Shown here: in pieces, positions 46,772 through 55,087 of the stretch
How the letters are laid out: every line of letters begins with the position of its first letter
Numbering within the stretch: position 1 is the first letter of the stretch
NCBI RefSeq assembly: GCF_003688725.1
Contig: NZ_REFP01000008.1
Coordinates: forward strand, 434,001 to 498,000
DNA: 64,000 bases
From: Thermoactinomyces vulgaris
Lineage (GTDB): Bacteria; Bacillota; Bacilli; Thermoactinomycetales; Thermoactinomycetaceae
Direction of reading: 5' to 3'
Notes under the pieces: model-generated
Databases searched by the model: none
What the model was told of the DNA's origin: nothing
What the model saw: the letters and a program-made list of their open reading frames with translations, nothing else
Program-made: the position numbers and the translations under genes

Positions 46772-48819
46772 AGAAACTGAAAGAGATTTCCGTGGAAGTT
46801 CTTCCCGGAGTGGGGAAACAGAAAAAAGAAGCCCTTGCCGAGTTGGGGATCCATTCGATCGCTGATTTATTGTCCTATTTCCCATATCGTTATGAAGACT
46901 ATCGACTGAGCGACTTGTCTGAAGCCCGGCATGAAGAGCGGGTCACGGTGGAAGGGCAAGTTTACGGGCAACCAAGTGTTCGTTGGTACGGAAAGAAAAA
47001 ATCAAGAATGACGCTGAAACTCCTGGTTCGAGGCATTCCCGTCCAAGTGGTTTGGTTTAACCAGGCGTTTTTAAAAGATAAACTGCAAGCCGGCAAAACG
47101 ATTGTCGTCTCCGGAAAATGGGACCGGAACCGGATGCAACTGACAGCGGATCGCACGTGGATCAGTCCGTCGGAAATCGAAAAATATGCCGGCCGGTTTG
47201 AACCGGTTTACTCCGTCAGCGGAAAAGTCAAGGTGAACTGGCTCCGCAAATTGATTCATTCAGCCTTTCAAGCGTACGGACAGGAGATCGGGGAGATTTT
47301 GCCGCATGCATTAAGGAACAAGTACCGGTTGATTCCGCGGGCCACCGCCATGTATTATCTGCATTTTCCCAAAGGAAAAGAAGAAGGGAGACAGGCGCGG
47401 AGGCGCATGGTTTACGAAGAGCTGTTTCTGTACGAATTAAAAATCATGTGGTTGCGCCGGATCCACCGGACGAAGGGAAAAGGGCTGGCGCATGCGTTTC
47501 CGGATGAAAAAGTGGAGCAATTCATCGCCGGACTTTCCTTTCCCTTGACCGGAGCCCAACAAAGGGTGACACGCGAAATTCTCAATGATCTCCGCGAACC
47601 GGTTCAGATGAACCGCCTGCTGCAGGGGGATGTTGGTTCCGGAAAAACGGTTGTGGCCGCCATCGCGTTATATGCCAATTATTTGAGCGGGTATCAGGGG
47701 GCAATCATGGTGCCCACCGAAATTTTGGCGGAGCAACACGCTTCTTCGTTGCAGGGGTTATTGTCTCCTTGGGGGTTAAATGTGATTACGCTGACGGGAA
47801 GCATGACGGCGCGGGAAAAAAGAGAGGCGCAAGGCCAAATCAAGATGGGGCTTGCGGATGTGGTCGTGGGGACCCACGCTTTGATTCAGGAAGTGGTGGA
47901 ATTCCGGAAATTGGGCTTGGTTATTACCGATGAGCAACACCGTTTCGGGGTGAAACAGCGGGCGATGTTCAGGGAAAAAGGGGAAGTGCCGGATGTGTTG
48001 CACATGACGGCAACGCCCATTCCGCGGACGCTGTCCATTACAGTGTTTGGCGAAATGGATGTTTCCACGATCGATGAGATGCCAAAGGGAAGACAACCGG
48101 TCGATACGTATTGGGTAAAAAAAGAATTGTGGCCGCGCATCGTGAATTTTATCCGGGAAGAATGCCAAAACGGGCGGCAAGCCTATGTGATTTGCCCGCT
48201 GATCGAAGAATCGGAAAAACTGGACCTGGAAAATGCGCAAGAAGTGTTTGAACAGCTTGTGACCGAGTTGGCGCCCCTTCGGGTCGGATTGTTGCACGGG
48301 CGCATGTCGCCAGCGGAAAAAGAAGAAGTGATGCGTTCGTTTGCCGAAAATGATGTGCAGGTTCTTGTATCCACCACCGTGGTGGAAGTCGGAGTCAATG
48401 TTCCCAATGCTACCGTCATGGTGATTTATGATGCCGACCGGTTCGGGCTGGCTCAGTTGCATCAGTTGCGCGGCCGTGTGGGCCGGGGAGGGGGGGCTTC
48501 CACCTGTATTCTGGTGGCCAACCCCAAATCGGAAACCGGCAATGAGCGGATGCGGATTATGACCGAAACCACGGATGGATTTGAGATTTCCCGACGCGAT
48601 TTGATGCTGAGGGGGCCCGGCGATTTTTTGGGGGTGAAGCAAAGCGGGCTTCCTGATTTTAAAGTGGCGGATCTAAACCAGGATTTGACCGTTTTGGAAT
48701 ACGCCCGCGCCGATGCGGCGGAATATGTCAGCCGCGATGATTTTGCGACCTCGGAAGAAACCAAACCTTTATATGAATATCTGTGTGCACAAAACCTGAC
48801 GGAAGTCAATTTTGACTGA
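46768..48819 (+). CDS. recG: ATP-dependent DNA helicase RecG
   Basis: RecG regresses stalled forks and branch-migrates Holliday junctions. The 683-residue protein has the wedge domain with an OB fold (EERVTVEGQVYG), then helicase motifs: LLQGDVGSGKTVVAA (Walker A), DEQHRFGVKQR (motif II), MTATPIPRTL (III) and the TRG-type end QLHQLRGRVGRG. The start overlaps the end of sdaAA and has a poor ribosome binding site, suggesting coupling. Confidence 0.95.
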   Translation: MKKLKEISVEVLPGVGKQKKEALAELGIHSIADLLSYFPYRYEDYRLSDLSEARHEERVTVEGQVYGQPSVRWYGKKKSRMTLKLLVRGIPVQVVWFNQAFLKDKLQAGKTIVVSGKWDRNRMQLTADRTWISPSEIEKYAGRFEPVYSVSGKVKVNWLRKLIHSAFQAYGQEIGEILPHALRNKYRLIPRATAMYYLHFPKGKEEGRQARRRMVYEELFLYELKIMWLRRIHRTKGKGLAHAFPDEKVEQFIAGLSFPLTGAQQRVTREILNDLREPVQMNRLLQGDVGSGKTVVAAIALYANYLSGYQGAIMVPTEILAEQHASSLQGLLSPWGLNVITLTGSMTAREKREAQGQIKMGLADVVVGTHALIQEVVEFRKLGLVITDEQHRFGVKQRAMFREKGEVPDVLHMTATPIPRTLSITVFGEMDVSTIDEMPKGRQPVDTYWVKKELWPRIVNFIREECQNGRQAYVICPLIEESEKLDLENAQEVFEQLVTELAPLRVGLLHGRMSPAEKEEVMRSFAENDVQVLVSTTVVEVGVNVPNATVMVIYDADRFGLAQLHQLRGRVGRGGGASTCILVANPKSETGNERMRIMTETTDGFEISRRDLMLRGPGDFLGVKQSGLPDFKVADLNQDLTVLEYARADAAEYVSRDDFATSEETKPLYEYLCAQNLTEVNFD

Positions 48820-48829
48820 AACAGGTCTG

Positions 48830-48861
48830 AAACCGGTCATGGATGGCCGGTTTGTTTTTTT
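48830..48861 (+). terminator. Terminator after recG
   Basis: AAACCGG and CCGGTTT form a 7-base stem, followed by GTTTTTTT. Confidence 0.75.
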
Positions 48862-48868
48862 ATCACAA

Positions 48869-48895
48869 ACTTTTTCTTGCCGAAGACATAAGATA
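48869..48895 (+). promoter_or_regulatory. SigK-like promoter before a 103-residue protein gene
   Basis: AC, 16 bases, then CATA-AGA-TA matches the mother-cell SigK consensus AC-N16/17-CATANNNTA. It lies 65 bases before the start codon. The motif is short, so it is only suggestive on its own. Confidence 0.4.
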
Positions 48896-48959
48896 TATTG
48901 TTCGAAACCGATCCGCCGACGGGTAAAGGTGGTGGATATCACGGCAGGAGGAGTGTTTT

Positions 48960-49271
48960 ATGAATCAGCGTGACGCTTTTTATGTGGAGCTGGCAGAGGA
49001 GATCAACCGGACAGTCGGCAGAAATGCCGTTTCTCCCAAAAAAATTAAATCCTTGATCAAACAGGCCAAACAAATTCGCAGATCTTACGGCAAGATGGGG
49101 CTTTGGGCTTTTGCCCGGGAATTGCCCTGGCAGATCTTCACCCCCCGGGAAATCGACCGTTTGCAACGTTCGCCGCGTTGGCATGAATTATCCAACCGTT
49201 TTGTGGATGCGATGGTGATGGAAGGGGTCATTACTCCGATTGAAGCCAACATGATCCGCCGTTATTTGTAA
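48960..49271 (+). CDS. Uncharacterised 103-residue protein, possible sporulation gene
   Basis: I do not recognise the family. The protein is mostly helical and charged, without signal peptide or membrane segment. It has a basic middle (KKIKSLIKQAKQIRRSYGK) and an end pattern ITPIEANMIRRYL that faintly resembles small SpoVIF-like sporulation proteins; this is not strong enough for a name. ATG has AGGAGGAG seven bases upstream, so it is surely translated. A SigK-like promoter precedes it, and recG is separated from it by a terminator. Confidence 0.75.
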   Translation: MNQRDAFYVELAEEINRTVGRNAVSPKKIKSLIKQAKQIRRSYGKMGLWAFARELPWQIFTPREIDRLQRSPRWHELSNRFVDAMVMEGVITPIEANMIRRYL

Positions 49272-49294
49272 AAAAGCATGGGCCTTTCAATCAG

Positions 49295-49322
49295 ACGGAT
49301 GCCGGGGTGTTGTCATATCGTA
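49295..49322 (+). promoter_or_regulatory. SigK-like promoter before a 75-residue protein gene
   Basis: AC, 17 bases, then CATA-TCG-TA, again an exact match to the SigK pattern, 32 bases before the start codon. Having it twice in front of consecutive small genes raises its weight. Confidence 0.4.
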
Positions 49323-49353
49323 TAGAGAAATCCAAGTGGAAAGGAGGAGAAGG

Positions 49354-49581
49354 ATGGGAAAAAGAAATCGGGCAAAGAAAAAAGCGATTCGCAAGGCGAA
49401 GGCCCCTTCCGACAAAGTTGACAATCTGAAGGTCGAAGAAAATTGGGATGATCCCAAGCCGGAAGAAGCAGCACCGGTGGCTGTCAACGAATGGGAAGAG
49501 GACTGGTTGTTCGGGGATTTGTTTTTGCAACCGGAAGCAGATGAGCCGGCAGAACGCAAAGACTTCGAAGAAGAAAGATAG
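49354..49581 (+). CDS. Uncharacterised 75-residue bipolar-charge protein
   Basis: The family is not recognised. The N-terminus is very basic (GKRNRAKKKAIRKAK), the rest is acidic with two tryptophan-containing patches (EENWDD, EWEEDWLFGDLF) and the end is DFEEER. It has no cysteine and looks disordered. ATG has AAAGGAGGAG upstream. The SigK-like promoter suggests expression in the sporulating mother cell, where such bipolar proteins are common in coats, but this is inference. Confidence 0.65.
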   Translation: MGKRNRAKKKAIRKAKAPSDKVDNLKVEENWDDPKPEEAAPVAVNEWEEDWLFGDLFLQPEADEPAERKDFEEER

Positions 49582-49887
49582 GATCGTTTCCATGCAAAAA
49601 AAAAAATGGCTCGCCTCAATAGCGAGCCCCATGTTTCTTACGCATCCATGCGTAAGTCTTCAATGGGAGAGGAGAAACCGGAGGAAGAGCTTATTGGGGA
49701 AACGTAAGTCTTCTCCGCGGTTGACAGCATCGCAGCAGATGCTGTCATCATTTATGATTTCCATTTTTCGGGCGTTCATACCTCTTCTTTGAATGTTTTT
49801 TACAGATTTTCTTTTGCCGGTTCTTTATGGTAGGATAAGAAACGTAATGCATTCATAATCCATTCATAAAGTCAGGTGTAAAATGAT
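49582..49887. other. Structured non-coding region before rsmD
   Basis: No gene is supported in these 306 bases. Four hairpins follow each other: GGCTCGC/GCGAGCC at 49608-49628, CTTACGCAT/ATGCGTAAG at 49637-49656, an imperfect 12-pair stem at 49680-49716 and TGACAGCATC/GATGCTGTCA at 49722-49747. The 11-base word CGTAAGTCTTC occurs twice (49651-49661 and 49703-49713), which allows alternative pairings. The 140 bases after 49747 are AT-rich. An Rfam family called the ylbH leader lies before this same gene in B. subtilis, so a structured leader is plausible. Confidence 0.6.
49596..49628 (-). terminator. Minus-strand intrinsic terminator with no annotated minus-strand gene
   Basis: Read on the minus strand, GGCTCGC, a 7-base loop and GCGAGCC are followed by A and then eleven T residues, an ideal terminator. 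On the plus strand the same stem is followed by CCATG and is not terminator-like. No minus-strand coding gene lies to its right before 50944, so it implies an RNA transcribed leftward from the 49630-49890 region. Confidence 0.55.
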
Positions 49888-50475
49888 ATGCGAATCATTG
49901 CTGGAAAAGCCAAAGGAACCCGTTTGAAAATGGTTCCCGGCAAGCATGTTCGCCCGACGGCAGATCGTGTCAAAGAATCCTTGTTTCAAGTGATCGGTCC
50001 TTTTTTTGATGGCGGCATGGCCCTGGATTTGTTTGCGGGCACCGGCGCATTGGGGCTGGAAGCTTTGAGCAGGGGATTGGATAAAGCCGTTTTCATCGAT
50101 TCTTCGCGGACAAGCTGTGATGTGATCCGGATGAATGCCGGTGCTTCCAAATTAAGCGATTCCGTTGAGGTTTACCGGAATGACGTCCAACGGGCGTTGC
50201 CGCTTTTAAAAAAGCGCCGTTTACAATTCGATTATATTTTCTTGGATCCTCCTTATAAAAAAAATTTACTGGCTCCCACGATTGAAAAGATTTCCAAGCA
50301 CGGGTTGTTAAAAGGGGATGGCTTGATTGTTGCCGAACATGAGGCGGAATGCGTTCCCCCGGAAGAGATAGGGGCTTTCCGACGTTATCGCTTGCTAAAT
50401 TACCGGGATACATCGATTTCTTTATACGAATGGGGTGAGCCGAGTGAAAGTGGCAGTATATCCGGGAAGTTTTGA
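49888..50475 (+). CDS. rsmD: 16S rRNA (guanine-966-N2)-methyltransferase RsmD (YlbH)
   Basis: It methylates G966 of 16S rRNA. The 195-residue protein starts [10 protein letters not shown], with the SAM-binding motif [17 protein letters not shown] (about residues 47-63) and the catalytic DPPY motif (about residue 129). ATG 49888 has an AGGTG site. Its C-terminal tail overlaps the coaD start by about 32 bases, a longer overlap than usual, so the last residues are probably dispensable. Followed by coaD as in most Firmicutes. Confidence 0.93.
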   Translation: MRIIAGKAKGTRLKMVPGKHVRPTADRVKESLFQVIGPFFDGGMALDLFAGTGALGLEALSRGLDKAVFIDSSRTSCDVIRMNAGASKLSDSVEVYRNDVQRALPLLKKRRLQFDYIFLDPPYKKNLLAPTIEKISKHGLLKGDGLIVAEHEAECVPPEEIGAFRRYRLLNYRDTSISLYEWGEPSESGSISGKF

Positions 50476-50935
50476 CCCGATTACGTATGGCCATTTGGAT
50501 ATCATTGAGCGCGGAAAAAAAGTGTTTGACAAGATCATCGTGGCTGTCCTGATTAATTCTTCGAAAGATCCATTATTTTCAGTAGAAGAAAGAACGGAAA
50601 TGATCCGGGAGGCGACCCGGCATCTTTCCAATGTCGAAGTGGACAGCTTTAACGGCCTGTTGGTCGATTACTTGAAAAAAAGAAATCCCCATGCCATCTT
50701 ACGCGGCCTTCGGGCGATTTCCGATTTTGAGTATGAATTGCAGATTGCCTCCATCAACCGAAAATTAAACGACAAGGTTGAAACCTTTTTTCTGATGACA
50801 AGCAACGAACATTCCTTTATCAGCTCGTCGATGGTCAAAGAAGTGGCCCGATACGGGGCGGATGTCAAAGATTTGGTTCCCGGGACCGTGGAGAAAGCGC
50901 TCAGAAAAAAATTCAGTGAAAAATTTGCCCGCTGA
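50444..50935 (+). CDS. coaD: Phosphopantetheine adenylyltransferase
   Basis: It makes dephospho-CoA from phosphopantetheine and ATP. The 163-residue nucleotidyltransferase has the [16 protein letters not shown] motif with the T/HxGH catalytic site, the [14 protein letters not shown] stretch and [13 protein letters not shown]. Two in-frame GTG codons are possible: 50435 and 50444. The second has GGTGAG at a suitable distance and is chosen, with some doubt. Confidence 0.94.
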   Translation: MKVAVYPGSFDPITYGHLDIIERGKKVFDKIIVAVLINSSKDPLFSVEERTEMIREATRHLSNVEVDSFNGLLVDYLKKRNPHAILRGLRAISDFEYELQIASINRKLNDKVETFFLMTSNEHSFISSSMVKEVARYGADVKDLVPGTVEKALRKKFSEKFAR

Positions 50936-50959
50936 AACCAGGATCAGCGGGTTTTGTTG
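50928..50959. terminator. Bidirectional terminator holding the stop codons of coaD and ylbJ
   Basis: CCCGCTG and CAGCGGG form a 7-base stem around a 10-base loop, followed by TTTTGTTG. The coaD stop codon overlaps the left arm and the ylbJ stop codon (TGA on the minus strand) overlaps the right arm. Confidence 0.7.
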
Positions 50960-52188
50960 TAACGGAAGGATTGGGCGACGGCTTTCGTTTCCTGATAAAC
51001 CAGCGCCAAAAACCAAATCAGGGTGACGGTGACCGCAAAACCCTGTAAGATTCCCCAGACGGAAAAAGCCACTGGGGAGGTGACCGGGTGAAAGACGGAA
51101 AGAATGGTTGTGTCATTTTGCAGAGAATAATTGAAAAACGGAAAAATGATGATGGTGATCAGTGCCGCAAGGAACCCGTGCAGGATTTTGGCGGCAAAGT
51201 AAGGATAATACCGGATGTCTGTCCGGCTGATCATGCTGGCGATTTGGGCATGGATGGAAAGGCCGTTCCATCCGATGATCAAGCTGACAATGGCCAATTT
51301 ATAAAGAATCGGGACGGACGGGTCGACGGAACTGGCAACTTGCGAACCGACGGTGATTTCAAACAACCCGGCTAAAATGGATTCGGACAGTTCCGGCGGA
51401 AATGAAAAAAAGGTCAACAGATTGGAGATGCCTTTCAATAGCGGTGCCGTGACCCCCACATAGTTGATCAGATGGGTCAACACGGAAAACATCATGATAA
51501 ACCCGCCGATTAAAAGCAAGGTCTGAATGGCGGATGTGACGGATTGCCCGATGAGTTGCCCCAGTGTCCGGCCGTCTTGAATCCGGGCCCGGTGCATTGC
51601 CGCCATGGCACGGGTCAAAATAAACCCTTTCTTGATGCCGGGGGGAGGGGTCGGCGTGGCTTGTTTTTCATAAAAGCGCATGGAAAATCCGACGATAAAT
51701 GCGCTGATGTAGTGGGCAACGGCCAGGATCAAGCCGACGGATTTATTTTCAAAAAAACCAACAGCCACCGCTCCGAAAATAAACAAAGGTCCGGCGGTGC
51801 TGGTAAAGGATATCAAACGCTCCCCCTCTTCTTTGGAAACCAGATTTTGTTCCCTTAAACGGGCGGTCAGTTTGGCGCCCATGGGGTTGCCGGAAATCAA
51901 GCCCACGGCCATGACAAAAGCACCGGCACCCGGAACACGGAAGATGGGGCGCATCAAAGGCTCCAACAATACGCCGAGAAAATGGACCACTCCGAAGCCC
52001 ATCATCATTTCCGCCGTGATAAAAAACGGCAACAATGCAGGAAAAACGACGTCCCACCAAATATGTAATCCTCTTAATGATGATTTCACGGCTTGCTCCG
52101 GGTACATGACCAGGATCACCGCGATGAATAAAGCGACGGATGCCAGCAAAACGGTTTTTAATTGACTTCGGAGAAGGGCTGGATTCAT
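50944..52188 (-). CDS. ylbJ: Sporulation integral membrane protein YlbJ
   Basis: The 414-residue polytopic membrane protein of the YlbJ family is made in the mother cell under SigE and is needed for cortex formation. Visible are Gate-domain-like repeats (VFPALLPFFITAEMMMGFGVV and GLISGNPMGAK in the first half, IGWNGLSIHAQIA in the second) and about nine helices. The start is taken at the second methionine (52188), eight bases after AGGAGAG; the first (52194) is too close to it. It is convergent with coaD and divergent from ylbK. Confidence 0.9.
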   Translation of the reverse strand: MNPALLRSQLKTVLLASVALFIAVILVMYPEQAVKSSLRGLHIWWDVVFPALLPFFITAEMMMGFGVVHFLGVLLEPLMRPIFRVPGAGAFVMAVGLISGNPMGAKLTARLREQNLVSKEEGERLISFTSTAGPLFIFGAVAVGFFENKSVGLILAVAHYISAFIVGFSMRFYEKQATPTPPPGIKKGFILTRAMAAMHRARIQDGRTLGQLIGQSVTSAIQTLLLIGGFIMMFSVLTHLINYVGVTAPLLKGISNLLTFFSFPPELSESILAGLFEITVGSQVASSVDPSVPILYKLAIVSLIIGWNGLSIHAQIASMISRTDIRYYPYFAAKILHGFLAALITIIIFPFFNYSLQNDTTILSVFHPVTSPVAFSVWGILQGFAVTVTLIWFLALVYQETKAVAQSFRYNKTR

Positions 52189-52306
52189 ATGCATTCTCTC
52201 CTCACAGTAGCTGCATCAATACCATGTCTACGCAACGGGATGGTGGATTAGACCGCTTTGTCCAAATGTTTCGGAAATGCAGATGAGAAAGAAAGGTGGG
52301 AAAGGG

Positions 52307-53113
52307 ATGACCAGACCCAAAATCGGATTGGCTTTGAGTTCGGGAGGGGCCAGGGGGTTTGCCCATTTGGGCGTTTTGAAAGTCCTGAAAGAAGAGGGTA
52401 TTCCCGTCGACTGTGTGGCCGGAAGCAGCATGGGAAGCATCATGGCTGTTCTTTTGGCCAACGGCCTGGATCTTGACATGTGCGAAAAACTTGCTTGTTC
52501 TTTAAAAAGAAAATATTGGCTTGATTTTACGGTTCCGCGAAAGGGATTTGTCCCGGGGGAAAAGGTGAAAGCGTTGATTTGCCTGCTTGCACATCATAAG
52601 AAATTGGAAGAATTGCAGATTCCGACCGCGATTGTGGCCACTGATCTCGTTACAGGGGAACCGGTTGTGTTTACCGAAGGGCCTGTCGATCAAGCGGTTC
52701 GGGCCAGCATTTCCATTCCGGGCATTTTTGAGCCGGTGATCCGGGGAGATCAGGTGCTGGTCGACGGAGGGGTGGCGGACCGCCTGCCCGTTTCGGTGGT
52801 GAGAAAACTGGGGGCTGATTTCGTGATCGCCGTGGATGTCATCCCGAGGGCGCCGCAAGCTGAGATCCGAAATATTTTTGATGTAATTACACAAACTTTA
52901 ATTATCATGGAAAAACAAATAACCGGCCAAAAACGGTCAACCGCCGACTTTTTGATCCATCCGGATGTAGGGGACATCCAAGTGACATCTTTTTCCAGAG
53001 TGGAAGAATGCATCCGGCGGGGGGAAGAAGAAGCCAGAGCCCAAATCGACAAATTGAAAGAACGAATCCATCACTGGCAAGGAGAGAAAGCATTGAATGA
53101 ATTCATGGACTAA
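52307..53113 (+). CDS. Patatin-like phospholipase (YlbK/RssA family)
   Basis: The 268-residue protein has all marks of a bacterial patatin: the oxyanion-hole motif GGARGFAHLGVL (about residues 14-25), the nucleophile in GSSMGS (Ser at about 45) and the catalytic Asp in DGGVADRLP (about 151). It probably acts as an acyl hydrolase; the substrate is unknown. ATG 52307 follows AAAGGTGG. It overlaps the next gene, as ylbK overlaps ylbL in Bacillus. Confidence 0.9.
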   Translation: MTRPKIGLALSSGGARGFAHLGVLKVLKEEGIPVDCVAGSSMGSIMAVLLANGLDLDMCEKLACSLKRKYWLDFTVPRKGFVPGEKVKALICLLAHHKKLEELQIPTAIVATDLVTGEPVVFTEGPVDQAVRASISIPGIFEPVIRGDQVLVDGGVADRLPVSVVRKLGADFVIAVDVIPRAPQAEIRNIFDVITQTLIIMEKQITGQKRSTADFLIHPDVGDIQVTSFSRVEECIRRGEEEARAQIDKLKERIHHWQGEKALNEFMD

Positions 53114-54137
53114 ACGGGAACGGATTCCTGTCATTGCCTTCATCGGACTGGTGGCGGTCATCGGAGCCCTGTTTCTTGTTCCCATCCCGTATTACACGAT
53201 TTCGCCGGGATCGGCTGAAGATGTGAGTCCGTTGGTGAACGTAAAGGGGCATCCGCCTGATGAGCAGGGGGATTTTTATCTGACGACGGTCTCGATGAAG
53301 GAAGGGGTCCTGATTGATTATCTGTACAGTTTCCTGTCCGGGAATGTGGATTTGATTCCCGAAGAGAAAGTGCTGGCCGAAGGCGAGTCGGACGAAGACT
53401 ATGAACGCAGGCAAGCGGAAAGCATGCAAATGTCACAAAATCATGCTGTGATCGCCGCTTACCGGTATGCCGGGAAACCGGTCACGGTCCGGGTGCGGGG
53501 AATCGAAGTTTTGCGTTTGATCGACGGGTCCGGCGGGCTTGAGGAAGGGGACCTGATTACGCAAATCGATCATCAACCCGTCCGGTCGGTGGAACAGTTG
53601 ACCGGTTACCTCAGCCGGAAAAAAGCCGGGGAGAAGGTTCATGTCCGTGTCGTCCGCCAACAAACCCCCCGGGACCTTCTGGTCCGATTGACTTCCCTGC
53701 CGGCAACGAAAGGAAAAGAAAAAGCCGGCCTCGGCATTGTGCCCGTTTTAAAAACCGAAATTCAAACCGATCCTTCTGTCCGGATTGACAGTGCAAAAAT
53801 CGGAGGGCCTTCAGCCGGGTTGATGTTTTCCCTGGAGGTGTTAAACCGGTTGATGCCGGAAGATTTGACCCGTGGTTACCGGATCGCGGGCACCGGCACC
53901 ATCTCGCCGGACGGGCAAGTCGGGCAAATCGGGGGCATTGAGTATAAAATCACGGCGGCGGCCGAAAAAGGGGCGGAACTCTTTTTTTGCCCCGCAGACA
54001 AAACCCCTGCTGACCAAAATGAAAAGTTGGCAAAAGCGACGGTGAAAGCAAAGAAATTTCCGATGAAAGTGATCCCGGTCCGTTCTTTAAACGAGGCCGT
54101 GGAGTATTTGAAACGGTTGCCAAGTCAAAAACATTGA
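53097..54137 (+). CDS. PDZ-Lon membrane serine protease (YlbL)
   Basis: The 346-residue protein has an N-terminal signal anchor (about residues 12-31), a PDZ domain (about 130-195, GGLEEGDLITQIDHQPV) and a Lon-type (S16) protease domain with the catalytic dyad Ser239 in GGPSAG and Lys284 in EYKITAAA. B. subtilis YlbL degrades the cell-division inhibitor YneA after DNA damage; a SepM-like peptide-processing role is known in streptococci. The start lies inside the end of ylbK, 12 bases after AAGGAG. Confidence 0.92.
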   Translation: MNSWTKRERIPVIAFIGLVAVIGALFLVPIPYYTISPGSAEDVSPLVNVKGHPPDEQGDFYLTTVSMKEGVLIDYLYSFLSGNVDLIPEEKVLAEGESDEDYERRQAESMQMSQNHAVIAAYRYAGKPVTVRVRGIEVLRLIDGSGGLEEGDLITQIDHQPVRSVEQLTGYLSRKKAGEKVHVRVVRQQTPRDLLVRLTSLPATKGKEKAGLGIVPVLKTEIQTDPSVRIDSAKIGGPSAGLMFSLEVLNRLMPEDLTRGYRIAGTGTISPDGQVGQIGGIEYKITAAAEKGAELFFCPADKTPADQNEKLAKATVKAKKFPMKVIPVRSLNEAVEYLKRLPSQKH

Positions 54138-54163
54138 CAGAGATTGGTTTGATATCTTATAAT
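54134..54163 (+). promoter_or_regulatory. SigA-type promoter for yceD-rpmF
   Basis: Perfect TTGACA and TATAAT boxes with 18 bases between them. The -35 box overlaps the stop codon of ylbL. The yceD start codon is 30 bases after the -10 box. Confidence 0.7.
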
Positions 54164-54192
54164 AACCCTGTTTTTATACAAGGAGTGGAATT

Positions 54193-54708
54193 ATGCAGAT
54201 TTCTCTGCACCAATTAAACCAGGCAAAAGATGGGCTGTTGTTTGTAGAGGATACGATTCACTTGACATTGGATGAAGAAGTATCCGGACTTGAACAATTA
54301 GCGCCGGTTGACGTGAAAGCCCGTGTGGAGATGGTTGATCCTCATTTTTTTGTTGCCAAAGGGGAATTATCAACCACCGCTGTGTTTTCTTGCGCCAAAT
54401 GTTTGAGTGAATTCAAGCAGGAAATCAAAGCGAGCTTTGAAGAACATTTTACAGATGATCCGCACCGGGCCGTGGAATCCGAGGAGCAGGAAATTCATTT
54501 GGCCGATGAAAATAAACTGGATTTGACTCCGTTTATTCGGGAAGCCTTGTTGCTCCAATTTCCTTATATTCCTGTGTGCCGGGAAGATTGCAAAGGGCTG
54601 TGTCCGGAATGCGGAAAAAACCGGAACACCGAATCGTGCCGGTGCCGGGTTGAAAAAATCGACCCCCGGCTTGCGGTTCTGGGGGACTGGTTTCAAAATG
54701 ATGCGTAA
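54193..54708 (+). CDS. yceD: DUF177/YceD family protein (YlbN)
   Basis: The 171-residue protein belongs to the YceD family, whose genes are almost always next to rpmF; in plants and bacteria the family is linked to 23S rRNA accumulation. Cysteines occur in [23 protein letters not shown] and ESCRC, enough for a zinc site. ATG follows AAGGAG. It is co-transcribed with rpmF from the promoter at 54134. Confidence 0.92.
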   Translation: MQISLHQLNQAKDGLLFVEDTIHLTLDEEVSGLEQLAPVDVKARVEMVDPHFFVAKGELSTTAVFSCAKCLSEFKQEIKASFEEHFTDDPHRAVESEEQEIHLADENKLDLTPFIREALLLQFPYIPVCREDCKGLCPECGKNRNTESCRCRVEKIDPRLAVLGDWFQNDA

Positions 54709-54761
54709 CAGTATATGAAACTTCCCGGGCTTGTGTTACATTCTTAGAGGGGGTGAAACAA

Positions 54762-54944
54762 ATGGCAGTACCTTTTCGGCGTACATCTAAAACGCGTAAA
54801 CGCAAACGTCGTACTCATTACAAACTTTCTGTACCGGGTATGGTAAATTGCCCGCAATGCGGAGCACCCAAATTATCCCACCGCGTATGCAAAGAGTGTG
54901 GATATTATAAAGGCTCTGGAGTGGAAGGAGTCGTGAACGACTGA
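54762..54944 (+). CDS. rpmF: 50S ribosomal protein L32
   Basis: The 60-residue ribosomal protein starts [21 protein letters not shown] and has the zinc-binding pattern CPQCG-x9-CKECG, the four-cysteine form. ATG 54762 has GAGGGGGTGA upstream; the frame is open from a GTG inside that site. A strong terminator follows. Confidence 0.96.
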   Translation: MAVPFRRTSKTRKRKRRTHYKLSVPGMVNCPQCGAPKLSHRVCKECGYYKGSGVEGVVND

Positions 54945-54967
54945 TTCACGGGCTCCAAAGACAACAG

Positions 54968-54999
54968 GACTGGCGCTTTGGTTCGCCAGTCTTTTTTTT
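54968..54999 (+). terminator. Terminator after rpmF
   Basis: GACTGGCG and CGCCAGTC form a perfect 8-base stem, followed by eight T residues. Confidence 0.9.
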
Positions 55000-55000
55000 G

Positions 55001-55029
55001 TTGTCAAATGACTCTTTTTTTTATATACT
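55001..55029 (+). promoter_or_regulatory. SigA-type promoter for the fapR-plsX-fab operon
   Basis: TTGTCA and TATACT are separated by 17 bases. The FapR operator starts four bases after the -10 box, so bound FapR would block initiation. Confidence 0.7.
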
Positions 55030-55032
55030 GAA

Positions 55033-55049
55033 TTAGTACCAGGTATTAA
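55033..55049 (+). promoter_or_regulatory. FapR operator
   Basis: TTAGTACCAGGTATTAA matches the FapR recognition pattern TTAGTACC-N-TA, the half-site seen in front of all known fap-regulon genes. It covers the expected transcription start of fapR, which implies autoregulation relieved by malonyl-CoA. Confidence 0.8.
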
Positions 55050-55087
55050 TAACTGATCATAAAAACGGGAAAGGTGGTGACTCCGTT

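Noticed and set aside
48960-49271. Naming the 103-residue protein SpoVIF
   Set aside because: Only the C-terminal helix pattern is faintly similar; the length and N-terminal half do not fit.
49638-49770. Short minus-strand frames in the same region (for example a 39-codon frame starting near 49763)
   Set aside because: The possible start codon has GAGG only one base away and the product resembles nothing; a non-coding RNA reading fits the hairpins better.
49448-49792. Plus-strand 114-codon open frame in the structured region
   Set aside because: It starts inside the 75-residue gene in another frame and runs through all four hairpins; the translation is basic and unlike any family I know.
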